A stretch of DNA of 5,349 nucleotides from Gammaproteobacteria bacterium. GTDB taxonomy: Bacteria > Pseudomonadota > Gammaproteobacteria > SZUA-229. The notes beneath the pieces were generated by a model. It ran no database searches and was not told the origin of the DNA. It saw only the letters and a program-made list of their open reading frames with translations. A program made the position numbers and the translations under genes. Below are positions 1 through 5,339 of this stretch, piece by piece. Within the stretch, counting starts at the first letter, position 1. Each line of letters starts with the position of its first letter. Location: the NCBI GenBank assembly GCA_029287815.1, contig JARFQK010000128.1, positions 1 to 5,349 on the forward strand. The letters run 5' to 3'.

Positions 1-366
1 CGCCATCGCGGCTTCGAGCATCGCAGTGCCGCCGAGACTGTGACCAATCAACAATGTGGGTGCGGCGTGGTTTTCGATGAGAAAATCGGCCGCAGCGCGA
101 ATATCAGCAACATCTGTCGTGAAACCTGATTTTGCGAAATCCCCGGCGCTGTTGCCCAAGCCGGTGAAATCGAACCGGAGTACCGCGATACCTTTTGCGG
201 CCAGGTATCGACTGATCCGGTAGATCGTTATCGTGTCCTTGCTGCAGGTGAAGCAGTGGCTGGCAATCGCGTAGGCAAGCGGCTTATCGACAGGTGTTTC
301 CAGCCTGGCATCGAGCGCGTGGCCGGCACCGCCGATGAAATCTGCTTTGTGCGATCGGGTCTTCAA
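1..366 (-). CDS. Alpha/beta hydrolase, N-terminal part (hydrolase-OsmC fusion type), truncated by window edge
   Basis: The first 122 codons of a gene whose 3' end lies beyond position 1. Translation of the minus strand gives a typical serine-hydrolase N-terminal half. It has the motif HCFTCSKD at residues 37-44, a strand reading VLRFDFTGLGNSAGDF at 62-77, and a nucleophile elbow IGHSLGG at 107-113 with Ser110 as the predicted nucleophile. The HCFTCSKD motif together with FDFTGLGNS is, from memory of the family, characteristic of proteins that join an alpha/beta hydrolase to a C-terminal OsmC (peroxiredoxin-like) domain of about 400 residues in total. The OsmC part would lie outside the window and is not seen. 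The acid and His of the triad are also outside. The start is inferred to be TTG at 366-364. The only in-frame codons above it lead straight to a stop (TAG, about 15 codons up in the frame) with no ATG or GTG, and GGAAAAG at 380-374 sits 7 nt upstream as a ribosome binding site. It is transcribed away from the thioesterase gene. The physiological substrate is unknown. Confidence 0.85.
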   Translation of the reverse strand, partial: MKTRSHKADFIGGAGHALDARLETPVDKPLAYAIASHCFTCSKDTITIYRISRYLAAKGIAVLRFDFTGLGNSAGDFAKSGFTTDVADIRAAADFLIENHAAPTLLIGHSLGGTAMLEAAMA

Positions 367-373
367 GTTAGGT

Positions 374-380
374 CTTTTCC
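374..380 (-). promoter_or_regulatory. Ribosome binding site supporting the TTG start of the hydrolase
   Basis: On the minus strand GGAAAAG is followed by 7 nt and then TTG (366-364). It is a moderate Shine-Dalgarno match, but it is the only one placed to serve this reading frame, so it decides in favour of the TTG start. Confidence 0.5.
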
Positions 381-471
381 GAATTGGCTAACATCGTTAC
401 ATGGCTGCGATTCATCGCGTCCAGTTTGAGAACATCGATAGTCTACAAGAAACGGGCGTTTTCTCGATCGG

Positions 472-587
472 CATTTCTCACCATGCGTGATAGGCATGCT
501 TGAAAAACACGCTGTATTTTCGGTCAGGTGAGTTTTCTCAAAAGAGCCAATGCCTTATCAGTACTCTACGCCGCCTGGTGAGAAATG
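472..587. repeat. Region bounded by a 12-bp perfect inverted repeat
   Basis: CATTTCTCACCA at 472-483 is matched exactly by its reverse complement TGGTGAGAAATG at 576-587, leaving 92 bp between the arms. The left arm overlaps a small hairpin, CATGC (482-486), 7-nt loop, GCATG (494-498). The pairing stops abruptly on both sides and I see no target-site duplication next to the arms. It could be a remnant of a small non-autonomous element, paired regulator sites, or coincidence. No open reading frame of note lies inside. Confidence 0.4.
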
Positions 588-677
588 GGGGCTAGCCCGC
601 TCAGGAACACGAATCCGGCGTCGGCTCCCGTGATCCTGGTGAGCAATACGGGTGAACCACCAACAACAAAAAACTGC

Positions 678-755
678 GTCATCGCGAGCGCTAGCGCGGC
701 GATCTCTTGCAGCCTTGCGCCATCGTAGAGAGATTGCTTCGTTCCTCGCAATGAC
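678..755. repeat. Palindromic dispersed-repeat element (imperfect inverted arms)
   Basis: The left arm at 678-706 starts GTCATCGCGAGCGCTAGCGC and ends GATCTC. It is an imperfect reverse complement of the right arm at 730-755, which starts GAGATTGC and ends CGCAATGAC. A 23-nt centre containing GCAGCCTTGCGCCAT lies between them. The left arm also contains the perfect 10-bp palindrome GCGCTAGCGC (688-697). The arm sequence (core GCTTCGTTCCTCGCAATGAC) belongs to a repeat type that I know from intergenic regions of many unrelated proteobacteria. It is often mis-translated as peptides such as RHCEER or VIARNEAI. Such elements can fold into long hairpins in RNA or DNA. No transposase is present, so any mobility would need help in trans. 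Confidence 0.7.
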
Positions 756-900
756 GGCGGATCTTGTCTTGGAAAGACTGTTTCGTTCCTCGCAATGACG
801 CCGAATCTTGTCCTGGAAAGATTGCTTCGTCCCTCGCAATGACGGCGGATCTTATCTTAGAAAGTTCCCTTCGTCTTGTGCAATGACGGCAGAAATCCTT
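732..900. repeat. Degenerate tandem array, exact 44-bp period, three full copies and one partial
   Basis: Copies begin at 732, 776 and 820 and are each exactly 44 bp; a fourth, diverged and about 37 bp long, begins at 864. Counted by eye, copy 1 and copy 2 differ at 5 of 44 positions, and copy 1 and copy 3 at 3 of 44. The fourth is recognisable mainly by its CAATGACGGC core. Each unit is one arm of the adjacent palindromic element (core ATTGCTTCGTTCCTCGCAAT in the first copy) plus a conserved linker resembling GGATCTTGTCTTGGAAA. Because the linker is conserved along with the core, this is a tandem duplication of arm plus linker. The first copy doubles as the right arm of the palindrome. The array ends about 55 bp before the thioesterase start, so it lies in that gene's probable promoter or leader region. 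Confidence 0.85.
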
Positions 901-943
901 ATCATGCTCAAGGAAGTAACATTGGGCGACAAGAGAGTCTATC

Positions 944-948
944 GGGAG
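944..948 (+). promoter_or_regulatory. Ribosome binding site of the thioesterase gene
   Basis: GGGAG is followed by 7 nt before the ATG at 956. An in-frame TGA at 953-955 directly precedes that ATG, so no longer start is possible in this frame. Confidence 0.7.
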
Positions 949-955
949 CACCTGA

Positions 956-1345
956 ATGAGCGAGAGCGTTTTACCCAAAGACCGGATGCCGGTGTTACGC
1001 GTGCCGGCCAGACCACGCGATGCCAATATGGGCGGCACCATCTTCGGTGGCTGGATCATGTCGCATGTAGACATTGCGGGCAGTGTGCCCGCCTTGATGC
1101 GCGCGAAAGGAGCAGTCGTGACCCGCGCAGTCGATTCGTTTGAATTCAAGAAGCCGGTCTACATTGGTGATCTGGTGAGTTGCTATGCCGAGGTCGTTTC
1201 CACCGGCAAGACATCGATCAAGGTCAAGGTCGAGGTTTATGCCGAGCGCATGCGTCAAGGCGTGACCGAGTGCGTGAAGGTGACCGAAGCCGCGCTGGTA
1301 TACGTGGCCATTGATGAGCATGGTAAACCCAGGGTGTTACCTTGA
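956..1345 (+). CDS. yciA: YciA-type acyl-CoA thioesterase (hotdog fold)
   Basis: A 129-residue cytoplasmic protein expected to hydrolyse acyl-CoA to free acid and CoA. The whole length matches the YciA/acyl-CoA hydrolase family (about 130 residues). The N-terminal part carries LRVPARPRDANMGGTIFGGW (14-33), where the N-x-x-G-x-I-F-G-G-W segment precedes the long hotdog helix. MSHVDIAG (35-42) contains Asp39, which by position corresponds to the catalytic Asp of YciA. The later strands read EFKKPVYIGDLVSCYAEV, TSIKVKVEVYAER and ATEALVYVAID-like VTEAALVYVAIDEHGKPRVLP, the usual YciA ending. The family forms hexamers of hotdog dimers and in characterised members has broad chain-length range. The start is fixed by the stop codon just before ATG and by GGGAG 7 nt upstream. 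The next gene begins 82 nt after the stop and concerns fatty acid uptake, which suits a role in acyl-CoA balance. A separate promoter candidate lies in that gap, so cotranscription is uncertain. I see no truncation or missing key residue. Confidence 0.93.
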   Translation: MSESVLPKDRMPVLRVPARPRDANMGGTIFGGWIMSHVDIAGSVPALMRAKGAVVTRAVDSFEFKKPVYIGDLVSCYAEVVSTGKTSIKVKVEVYAERMRQGVTECVKVTEAALVYVAIDEHGKPRVLP

Positions 1346-1377
1346 ATGAACAGCGATCGACGCGCTAAATAAGGGTT

Positions 1378-1405
1378 TTGTGATATTCAGACTTGTGTGT
1401 ATGAT
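1378..1405 (+). promoter_or_regulatory. Candidate sigma-70 promoter for the FadL-type gene
   Basis: TTGTGA (1378-1383, four of six matches to the -35 consensus) lies 16 bp from TATGAT (1400-1405, five of six matches to the -10 consensus). Transcription would begin near 1412, leaving a leader of only about 16 nt that holds the ribosome binding site. The fit is good by eye, but no statistical test was possible. I did not find a convincing FadR-like operator around it. Confidence 0.45.
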
Positions 1406-1417
1406 CGCGAAAAAAAA

Positions 1418-1422
1418 GGGAG
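1418..1422 (+). promoter_or_regulatory. Ribosome binding site that selects the ATG at 1428
   Basis: GGGAG, preceded by a run of A, lies 5 nt before ATG 1428. This start places a clean signal peptide (MKRAIII...) at the N-terminus. The longer frame opening at GTG 1380 would add 16 residues and has no comparable site. Confidence 0.7.
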
Positions 1423-1427
1423 CGTGC

Positions 1428-2789
1428 ATGAAAAGAGCAATAATAATAAGATTATCATCCCTGATGTTTGCGACTTGTGCCACGGCTTTTTCCCCCCAGG
1501 TCCAGTCATCCGGTTACGCATTGATCGAAAACGGTGCCAGCGGCCAGGGTAACGCTTTCGCCGGTGCTGCCGCATATGCAGAAGATGCCTCAACGGTCTG
1601 GTTCAATCCGGCAGGCATGATGAAACTGCAGAACAGACAGATCGTTGTTGCCGGGCATTTGATATCACCGAAGTCGTCGTTCACCAATGGCAATTCAGTC
1701 GATGCCAGTGGCGCGCCATTGACCGGCCCGGATGATGACGGCGGTGTCGATGCCTTCGTCGCCAACTTTTACTGGGTCACCGCGCTTCGCGATGACATGA
1801 TGTTCGGACTGGGCGTCAATTCACCATTCGGGCTCAAGACGCTCTATGATGATACCTGGAAAGGTCGTTATCACGCGGTCGAGTCTGACTTGAGGACCAT
1901 CAACATCAATCCGAGCATCGCGTACCAGGTCAACGAGAAATTCTCGGTCGGCGGTGGTGTCAGCCTGATTCTGGCAGATGTGACCCTGACACAAGCTGTG
2001 GATTTCGGCGCGCTCTGTTACGGATTCGCGACACCGTCGAGCTGCACGGCCTCCGGTAATCTGCCCCAGCAAAACGATGGCTTCGCCGATCTGACCGCGG
2101 ATAATTTCGATGACCTGGCCTGGGGTATCAATCTCGGGCTGATGTACGACATCACCCCAGCCACGCGCCTGGGCGTGGCCTGGCGTTCGGAAACCAAGAT
2201 CAAGGTGCAGGGTGACGCCAACTTTACGGTGCCGGCCTCGGCCTCGTTTGCGCCGTCGGCCGGCGTTTTCATCGATACCGGGCTCAGAGCCGAGGTCACG
2301 CTGCCGCAAACCTTCTCGGTCAGCCTCGCCCATGACAGCAACAAGTGGTTGTGGCTGGCTGACATCACCTGGACCGGCTGGAGTTCGTTCCAGGAGCTCC
2401 GCATCAAATTCGATAATCCGAACCAGCCGGATTCGGTGACCCCGGAAAAGTGGAACGATACTTTCCGCTATTCGGTCGGGGCGGACTACACGTTGAACGA
2501 CGCGTGGACCCTGCGCGGTGGACTGGCCTATGATGAGACGCCGATCCCGAGCGCTGAACTGCGTACGCCGCGAATTCCGGGCAACAGCCGCACCTGGCTG
2601 TCGTTGGGCGCAACCTACGTGATCAACCCGAGTTTCATCATCGACGCGGGCTACTCGCATCTGTTCGTCGATGATACGCCGATCAACAATACGCTCGAAA
2701 GCACCACCTGTTGCCTGCCGGCGACCCTCAATGGGACCTACGAGTCTTCGGTCGACATTGTCAGCGCCGGCCTGCGCTGGAACTATTAG
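1428..2789 (+). CDS. fadL: FadL/OMPP1/TodX-family outer-membrane long-chain fatty acid transporter
   Basis: A 453-residue beta-barrel precursor expected to carry hydrophobic compounds, most likely long-chain fatty acids, across the outer membrane. Residues 1-27 form a signal peptide: MKR, a hydrophobic core, and cleavage probably just before SGYALIENGASGQGNAFAG. That mature N-terminus is typical of the family and forms the plug (hatch). The conserved NPAG motif is at 60-63. A second family block, GLGVNSPFGL followed by W-x-GRY and a TININPSIAYQ strand, covers about 128-167. Alternating hydrophobic strands with aromatic girdles fill the rest. The chain ends LRWNY, the terminal aromatic expected for recognition by the BAM complex. 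Cys197/Cys206 and the adjacent pair Cys428/Cys429 lie in probable extracellular loops and may form disulfides. Length is usual for the family. The lipoprotein lipase follows after a 77-nt gap with no visible terminator, so the two are probably cotranscribed. Fatty acid specificity is inferred; some relatives carry aromatic hydrocarbons instead, but the lipase neighbour favours fatty acids. Confidence 0.93.
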   Translation: MKRAIIIRLSSLMFATCATAFSPQVQSSGYALIENGASGQGNAFAGAAAYAEDASTVWFNPAGMMKLQNRQIVVAGHLISPKSSFTNGNSVDASGAPLTGPDDDGGVDAFVANFYWVTALRDDMMFGLGVNSPFGLKTLYDDTWKGRYHAVESDLRTININPSIAYQVNEKFSVGGGVSLILADVTLTQAVDFGALCYGFATPSSCTASGNLPQQNDGFADLTADNFDDLAWGINLGLMYDITPATRLGVAWRSETKIKVQGDANFTVPASASFAPSAGVFIDTGLRAEVTLPQTFSVSLAHDSNKWLWLADITWTGWSSFQELRIKFDNPNQPDSVTPEKWNDTFRYSVGADYTLNDAWTLRGGLAYDETPIPSAELRTPRIPGNSRTWLSLGATYVINPSFIIDAGYSHLFVDDTPINNTLESTTCCLPATLNGTYESSVDIVSAGLRWNY

Positions 2790-2850
2790 CCCGCATCGCT
2801 TACCAGGCAGCGTAGCATGCACAGAGAGCCGTTTTGAAGACAAATAGCTC

Positions 2851-2855
2851 AGGAG
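2851..2855 (+). promoter_or_regulatory. Ribosome binding site of the lipase gene
   Basis: AGGAG (running on as AGGAGAAGAA) lies upstream of ATG 2867 with about 11 nt between, or less if the GGAGAAG register is used. It supports the ATG start. A TTG at 2834 in the same frame would place AGGAG inside the gene and put 11 polar residues before the lipoprotein signal. Confidence 0.6.
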
Positions 2856-2866
2856 AAGAACACACA

Positions 2867-5095
2867 ATGTACTCGCGATACAGAATCCTGCCGCTGCTCG
2901 CGGCCGCGCTGGCGGCCATGCTGCTGTCGGCCTGCGATACCGACAAGCCGACCACTTTGCAGGATTCCATCGTACCTGCAGGCGCAATCAGCGACTACGA
3001 TCTGGCTGAGAGTATACTCCCGTTTCCTAATGATTTGCTGTTCCAGGGCACGACCGACGGCACCATCAATATACCGGTTGCTGACGAAACGAATTTGGCC
3101 GATCCGCAGGTCGCGATCAACGGTCTCGATGGGTTTTCGACGCAGGCACCAATCAGCACCGGTTTCTCAGCGGCGCTTGATCCGGCATCGATATCCGGCA
3201 CGTCGGTGCGGCTCTACGAGGTCGCGTTTCTCGCCGGGCCCGGCACGCCGATCGACCCGGCCAGCATCACCAAGCTGACGTTCGGCGTGGATTACGCCGC
3301 GACCGTATCCACCGTCGACCCCACCGGCTCCACGCTGGTCATCGTGCCGTTGAGGCCGCTGGAGCCCAGAACCGGCTACGCCGTGCTGATCACGAATGCG
3401 CTGCTGGGCAGTGACGGCAATCCGGTGGGTGCCTCGGCTTCCTACTTGCTGACACGCGGCTCGGACCCGCTGATCGTGTCGCCGCCGTCAACGCCGATCT
3501 CTGTCGATGATATTCTGGCGGATTCGTTGCGACCGGCTGCCGACGCCACTCAGGCCGAGATCGATGAGGCATACTCTACAGCAGCTACGCTGGATGCTGT
3601 GCGCAGCGTCGTGAATCCATCCGAGGACGCGCTGGTCGCAGCCGATACCGAGCTCGAATCCACGGATGTGATTCTGCACTGGACCTTCAGCACGCAGTCG
3701 ATCACCGATGTGTTGGCTGCGACGCGTAGCCAGAACCGTGAAAACTCATTTACCCCGTTCGTGACCGGCTTCCTGCCAATCCCGGTTGCCGACTCACCGC
3801 TGGGTGCGGCGGACATCCATGCCGGGGCGCTGGAGGTGCCTTATTACCTTACGGCTTCGGATACTTCGAGCAGCCCCAGTGTTGATCCGACCGCGCTGGG
3901 CTCGTATTGGCAGGGACCGGGTAACACCCACCTGTCATACCTGGTCGGCAATGTGACGCCAGTTGCGACGTCGACCGAGGTCATTCCGCTGCTGGTGTCG
4001 ATACCCAAGGCGATTGGTGCCTGTGCCAGCGGCATGCCAGGCTCGGGCTGGCCGGTCGTGATCTTCCAGCACGGCCTTACCCGGACCCGCGCTGACATGC
4101 TCGCGATCGCCGATGCGATGGCCGGTGCCTGCCTGGCTGTGGTCGCGATCGATCTGCCGATGCACGGTGTTACTGGCAACGAGAGCGATGGCACACAATT
4201 GTTCAGGGATAACGTCAACGGCGAGCGCACCTTCGATCTCGACCTGGTGACCCAGGATCAGAACGAAACCATCATTGCGCAGGTGCCGGATGGCATCATC
4301 GACACCTCGGGTCGTCATTATGTAAATCTGAGCAATTTGTTGAACGGGCGCGATAATCTCCGCCAGAGTATCTCAGATCTGTTCACACTGGTGCACGCGA
4401 TCGAAAGCGGCGCGCTCACCGATGGCGCGAACATGTTCGACGACAACCGAATCTATTTGCTCGCGCACTCGATGGGCGCGATCGTCGGGCCCGGCTTCCT
4501 CGCGCTGGAGAGCAGCGTGACCGACGCGGCACTCGCGTTTGGCGGCAGTGGCATCGCGAAGATACTCGACGGCTCGGCGACCTATGGCCCCGAGATTGCA
4601 GCCGGTCTGTTGACCGTGGCCGGTGTCGAGAAAGGCACGCCCGACTACGAAGCTTTCGTTGGCGCGGCCCAGACCGTGATCGATTCTGCAGATCCGGGCA
4701 ATCATGCAGTGGGTGCGGTTTCCAGCAACACCAATCGAGGGGTGCTGTTTTTCGAGATCGTCGGCGACGGCACGCCGGAGAATCCGTCCGATCTGGTCGT
4801 GCCGAACACGGTCCCCGACAGCAACGACACCTTGGGAACAGTTGCGGCGCCGCTGGCCGGCACCGAGCCTTTGCTGGCATTGATGGGTCTGACCCAGTTC
4901 AACAATTCGACCACGGGCATCGATCTCAAAGTGGTGACCAAGTACGTCAGCGGAGCGCACAGCTCGTTGCTCGACCCGACCCCGAATCTGGCGGTCACGA
5001 CTGAACTGCAGACACAAGCGGCCAATTTCTTCGCCAGCGATGGCGCTGCGTTGGTTGTCACCGATCCGAGCGTGCTACAGGCGCCGGCACCATAA
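2867..5095 (+). CDS. VolA/Pla-1/cef-family lipoprotein lipase (phospholipase/lysophospholipase)
   Basis: A 742-residue lipoprotein predicted to release fatty acids from extracellular lipids. Residues 1-22 form a lipoprotein signal ending in the lipobox LSAC, with Cys23 as the lipidated residue and Asp24 at +2. Residues about 40-330 match the N-terminal region of bacterial virulence-factor lipases. Within it, about 95-197 resembles an SbsA-like Ig domain (FSAALDPASISG..., VPLRPLEPRTGYAVLI, GSDGNPVG). The alpha/beta hydrolase domain follows: strand and oxyanion segment VVIFQHGLTRTR (397-408), DLPMHG (429-434), nucleophile elbow LLAHSMGAIVG (531-541) with Ser535, probable acid Asp642 in SDLVVP, and probable His698 in SGAHSSLLDP. 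Cys386 and Cys422 could form a disulfide. Length suits the family (about 750-800). In Vibrio cholerae VolA is a surface lipoprotein that cleaves lysophosphatidylcholine and sits beside fadL; here the gene likewise follows a fadL-type gene by 77 nt. Family assignment is strong. The exact substrate, and orthology to VolA rather than another Pla-1-type lipase, are inferred. ATG 2867 is chosen because it puts the signal peptide at the terminus. Confidence 0.9.
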   Translation: MYSRYRILPLLAAALAAMLLSACDTDKPTTLQDSIVPAGAISDYDLAESILPFPNDLLFQGTTDGTINIPVADETNLADPQVAINGLDGFSTQAPISTGFSAALDPASISGTSVRLYEVAFLAGPGTPIDPASITKLTFGVDYAATVSTVDPTGSTLVIVPLRPLEPRTGYAVLITNALLGSDGNPVGASASYLLTRGSDPLIVSPPSTPISVDDILADSLRPAADATQAEIDEAYSTAATLDAVRSVVNPSEDALVAADTELESTDVILHWTFSTQSITDVLAATRSQNRENSFTPFVTGFLPIPVADSPLGAADIHAGALEVPYYLTASDTSSSPSVDPTALGSYWQGPGNTHLSYLVGNVTPVATSTEVIPLLVSIPKAIGACASGMPGSGWPVVIFQHGLTRTRADMLAIADAMAGACLAVVAIDLPMHGVTGNESDGTQLFRDNVNGERTFDLDLVTQDQNETIIAQVPDGIIDTSGRHYVNLSNLLNGRDNLRQSISDLFTLVHAIESGALTDGANMFDDNRIYLLAHSMGAIVGPGFLALESSVTDAALAFGGSGIAKILDGSATYGPEIAAGLLTVAGVEKGTPDYEAFVGAAQTVIDSADPGNHAVGAVSSNTNRGVLFFEIVGDGTPENPSDLVVPNTVPDSNDTLGTVAAPLAGTEPLLALMGLTQFNNSTTGIDLKVVTKYVSGAHSSLLDPTPNLAVTTELQTQAANFFASDGAALVVTDPSVLQAPAP

Positions 5096-5119
5096 CCCCG
5101 TTTATGGTCATAGCCAGAG

Positions 5120-5141
5120 CCCTCTTCGGAGGGGTTTTTTT
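5120..5141 (+). terminator. Rho-independent terminator after the lipase gene
   Basis: CCCTC (5120-5124), loop TTCG (5125-5128), GAGGG (5129-5133), then G and seven T (5135-5141). The C(TTCG)G closing arrangement is an especially stable tetraloop. It lies 24 nt past the lipase stop codon and closes the fadL-lipase unit. An alternative pairing of AACCCC (5094-5099) with GGGGTT (5131-5136) also exists. Confidence 0.85.
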
Positions 5142-5249
5142 CAGGCACGGCGTCAACCAACATGGCGCAACCAGGATTTTTTTCGCCAACAAGAGTTGAC
5201 GGCCGTTAACCCTAATGGTACTTACTTAAGCCGATACGGGTTGCTTCTG

Positions 5250-5339
5250 GAGGAAATGTCGGCGGCAGGGAGGCCGCCGTCGAGCCTACACGGACGTATT
5301 CATGGCGTTTTCCGGAGGAAGTAACCCGTGTCGGCGGGT
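5250..5339. repeat. Probable dispersed intergenic repeat with two hairpins
   Basis: The stretch contains a perfect hairpin CGGCGGC (5260-5266), loop AGGGAG, GCCGCCG (5273-5279). It is followed by GAGCCTACACGGACGTATTC and ATGGCGTTTTCCGG, then a second hairpin ACCCG (5324-5328), 6-nt loop, CGGGT (5335-5339). From memory, very similar blocks (GGGAGGCCGCCG, then GAGCCTACA, then GGACGTATTCACGGCG) recur in intergenic regions of many gammaproteobacteria. Its presence as a multi-copy repeat in this genome cannot be shown from one copy. The surrounding 5142-5349 has no convincing gene. Confidence 0.45.

Larger units (their letters stand above)
367..955. other. Divergent intergenic region, non-coding, repeat-rich
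   Basis: These 589 bases separate the minus-strand hydrolase from the plus-strand thioesterase and must contain both promoters. No convincing gene is present. The minus-strand open frames across 558-1149 translate into repetitive peptides (RHCEER, VIARNEAI) that come from the nucleotide repeats described separately. Roughly 367-470 is unremarkable and AT-richer than the genes. About 472-587 is bounded by a 12-bp inverted repeat. About 678-900 is a palindromic element plus a 44-bp tandem array. I could not identify a strong sigma-70 promoter for either flanking gene here. Confidence 0.8.

Noticed and set aside
730..900. CRISPR array
   Set aside because: Repeats of about 24 bp with about 20-bp spacers look superficially similar, but the spacers are nearly identical to one another, copies are degenerate, and no cas gene is nearby.
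808..1143. Plus-strand open frame of 111 codons overlapping the thioesterase
   Set aside because: It starts in the tandem repeats and continues out of frame through the YciA-type gene. Its product has no family resemblance.
558..1149. Minus-strand open frames yielding peptides such as RHCEER and VIARNEAI
   Set aside because: The peptide repeats are direct translations of the 44-bp nucleotide repeats. Because 44 is not divisible by 3, successive copies fall in different frames, so this is not a selected protein.
1380..1427. Upstream GTG start for the FadL-type gene, adding 16 residues
   Set aside because: The extension disrupts the signal peptide and overlaps the promoter candidate. ATG 1428 has GGGAG at proper spacing.
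2834..2866. Upstream TTG start for the lipase, adding 11 residues
   Set aside because: It would place polar residues before the lipoprotein signal and put the AGGAG ribosome binding site inside the gene.
1821..2987. Long minus-strand open frame (388 codons) antisense to the FadL gene and the lipase start
   Set aside because: It is Arg/Gly-rich with no recognisable domain and no good ribosome binding site, and it lies opposite two well-supported genes. It is a shadow of GC-rich coding sequence.
4373..5017. Minus-strand open frame of 214 codons antisense to the lipase C-terminal half
   Set aside because: It has no domain or motif, an Arg/His-rich composition, and lies wholly inside the lipase gene. 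It is a shadow frame.
5196..5225. Promoter with TTGACG as -35 box
   Set aside because: The -35 match is good, but no acceptable -10 sequence occurs 16-18 bp downstream.
5256..5324. Possible 22-residue small protein with a GGAGGAA motif upstream of ATG
   Set aside because: It lies entirely inside a probable intergenic repeat, and the peptide (Arg/Gly-rich) reads like translated repeat rather than a conserved small protein.
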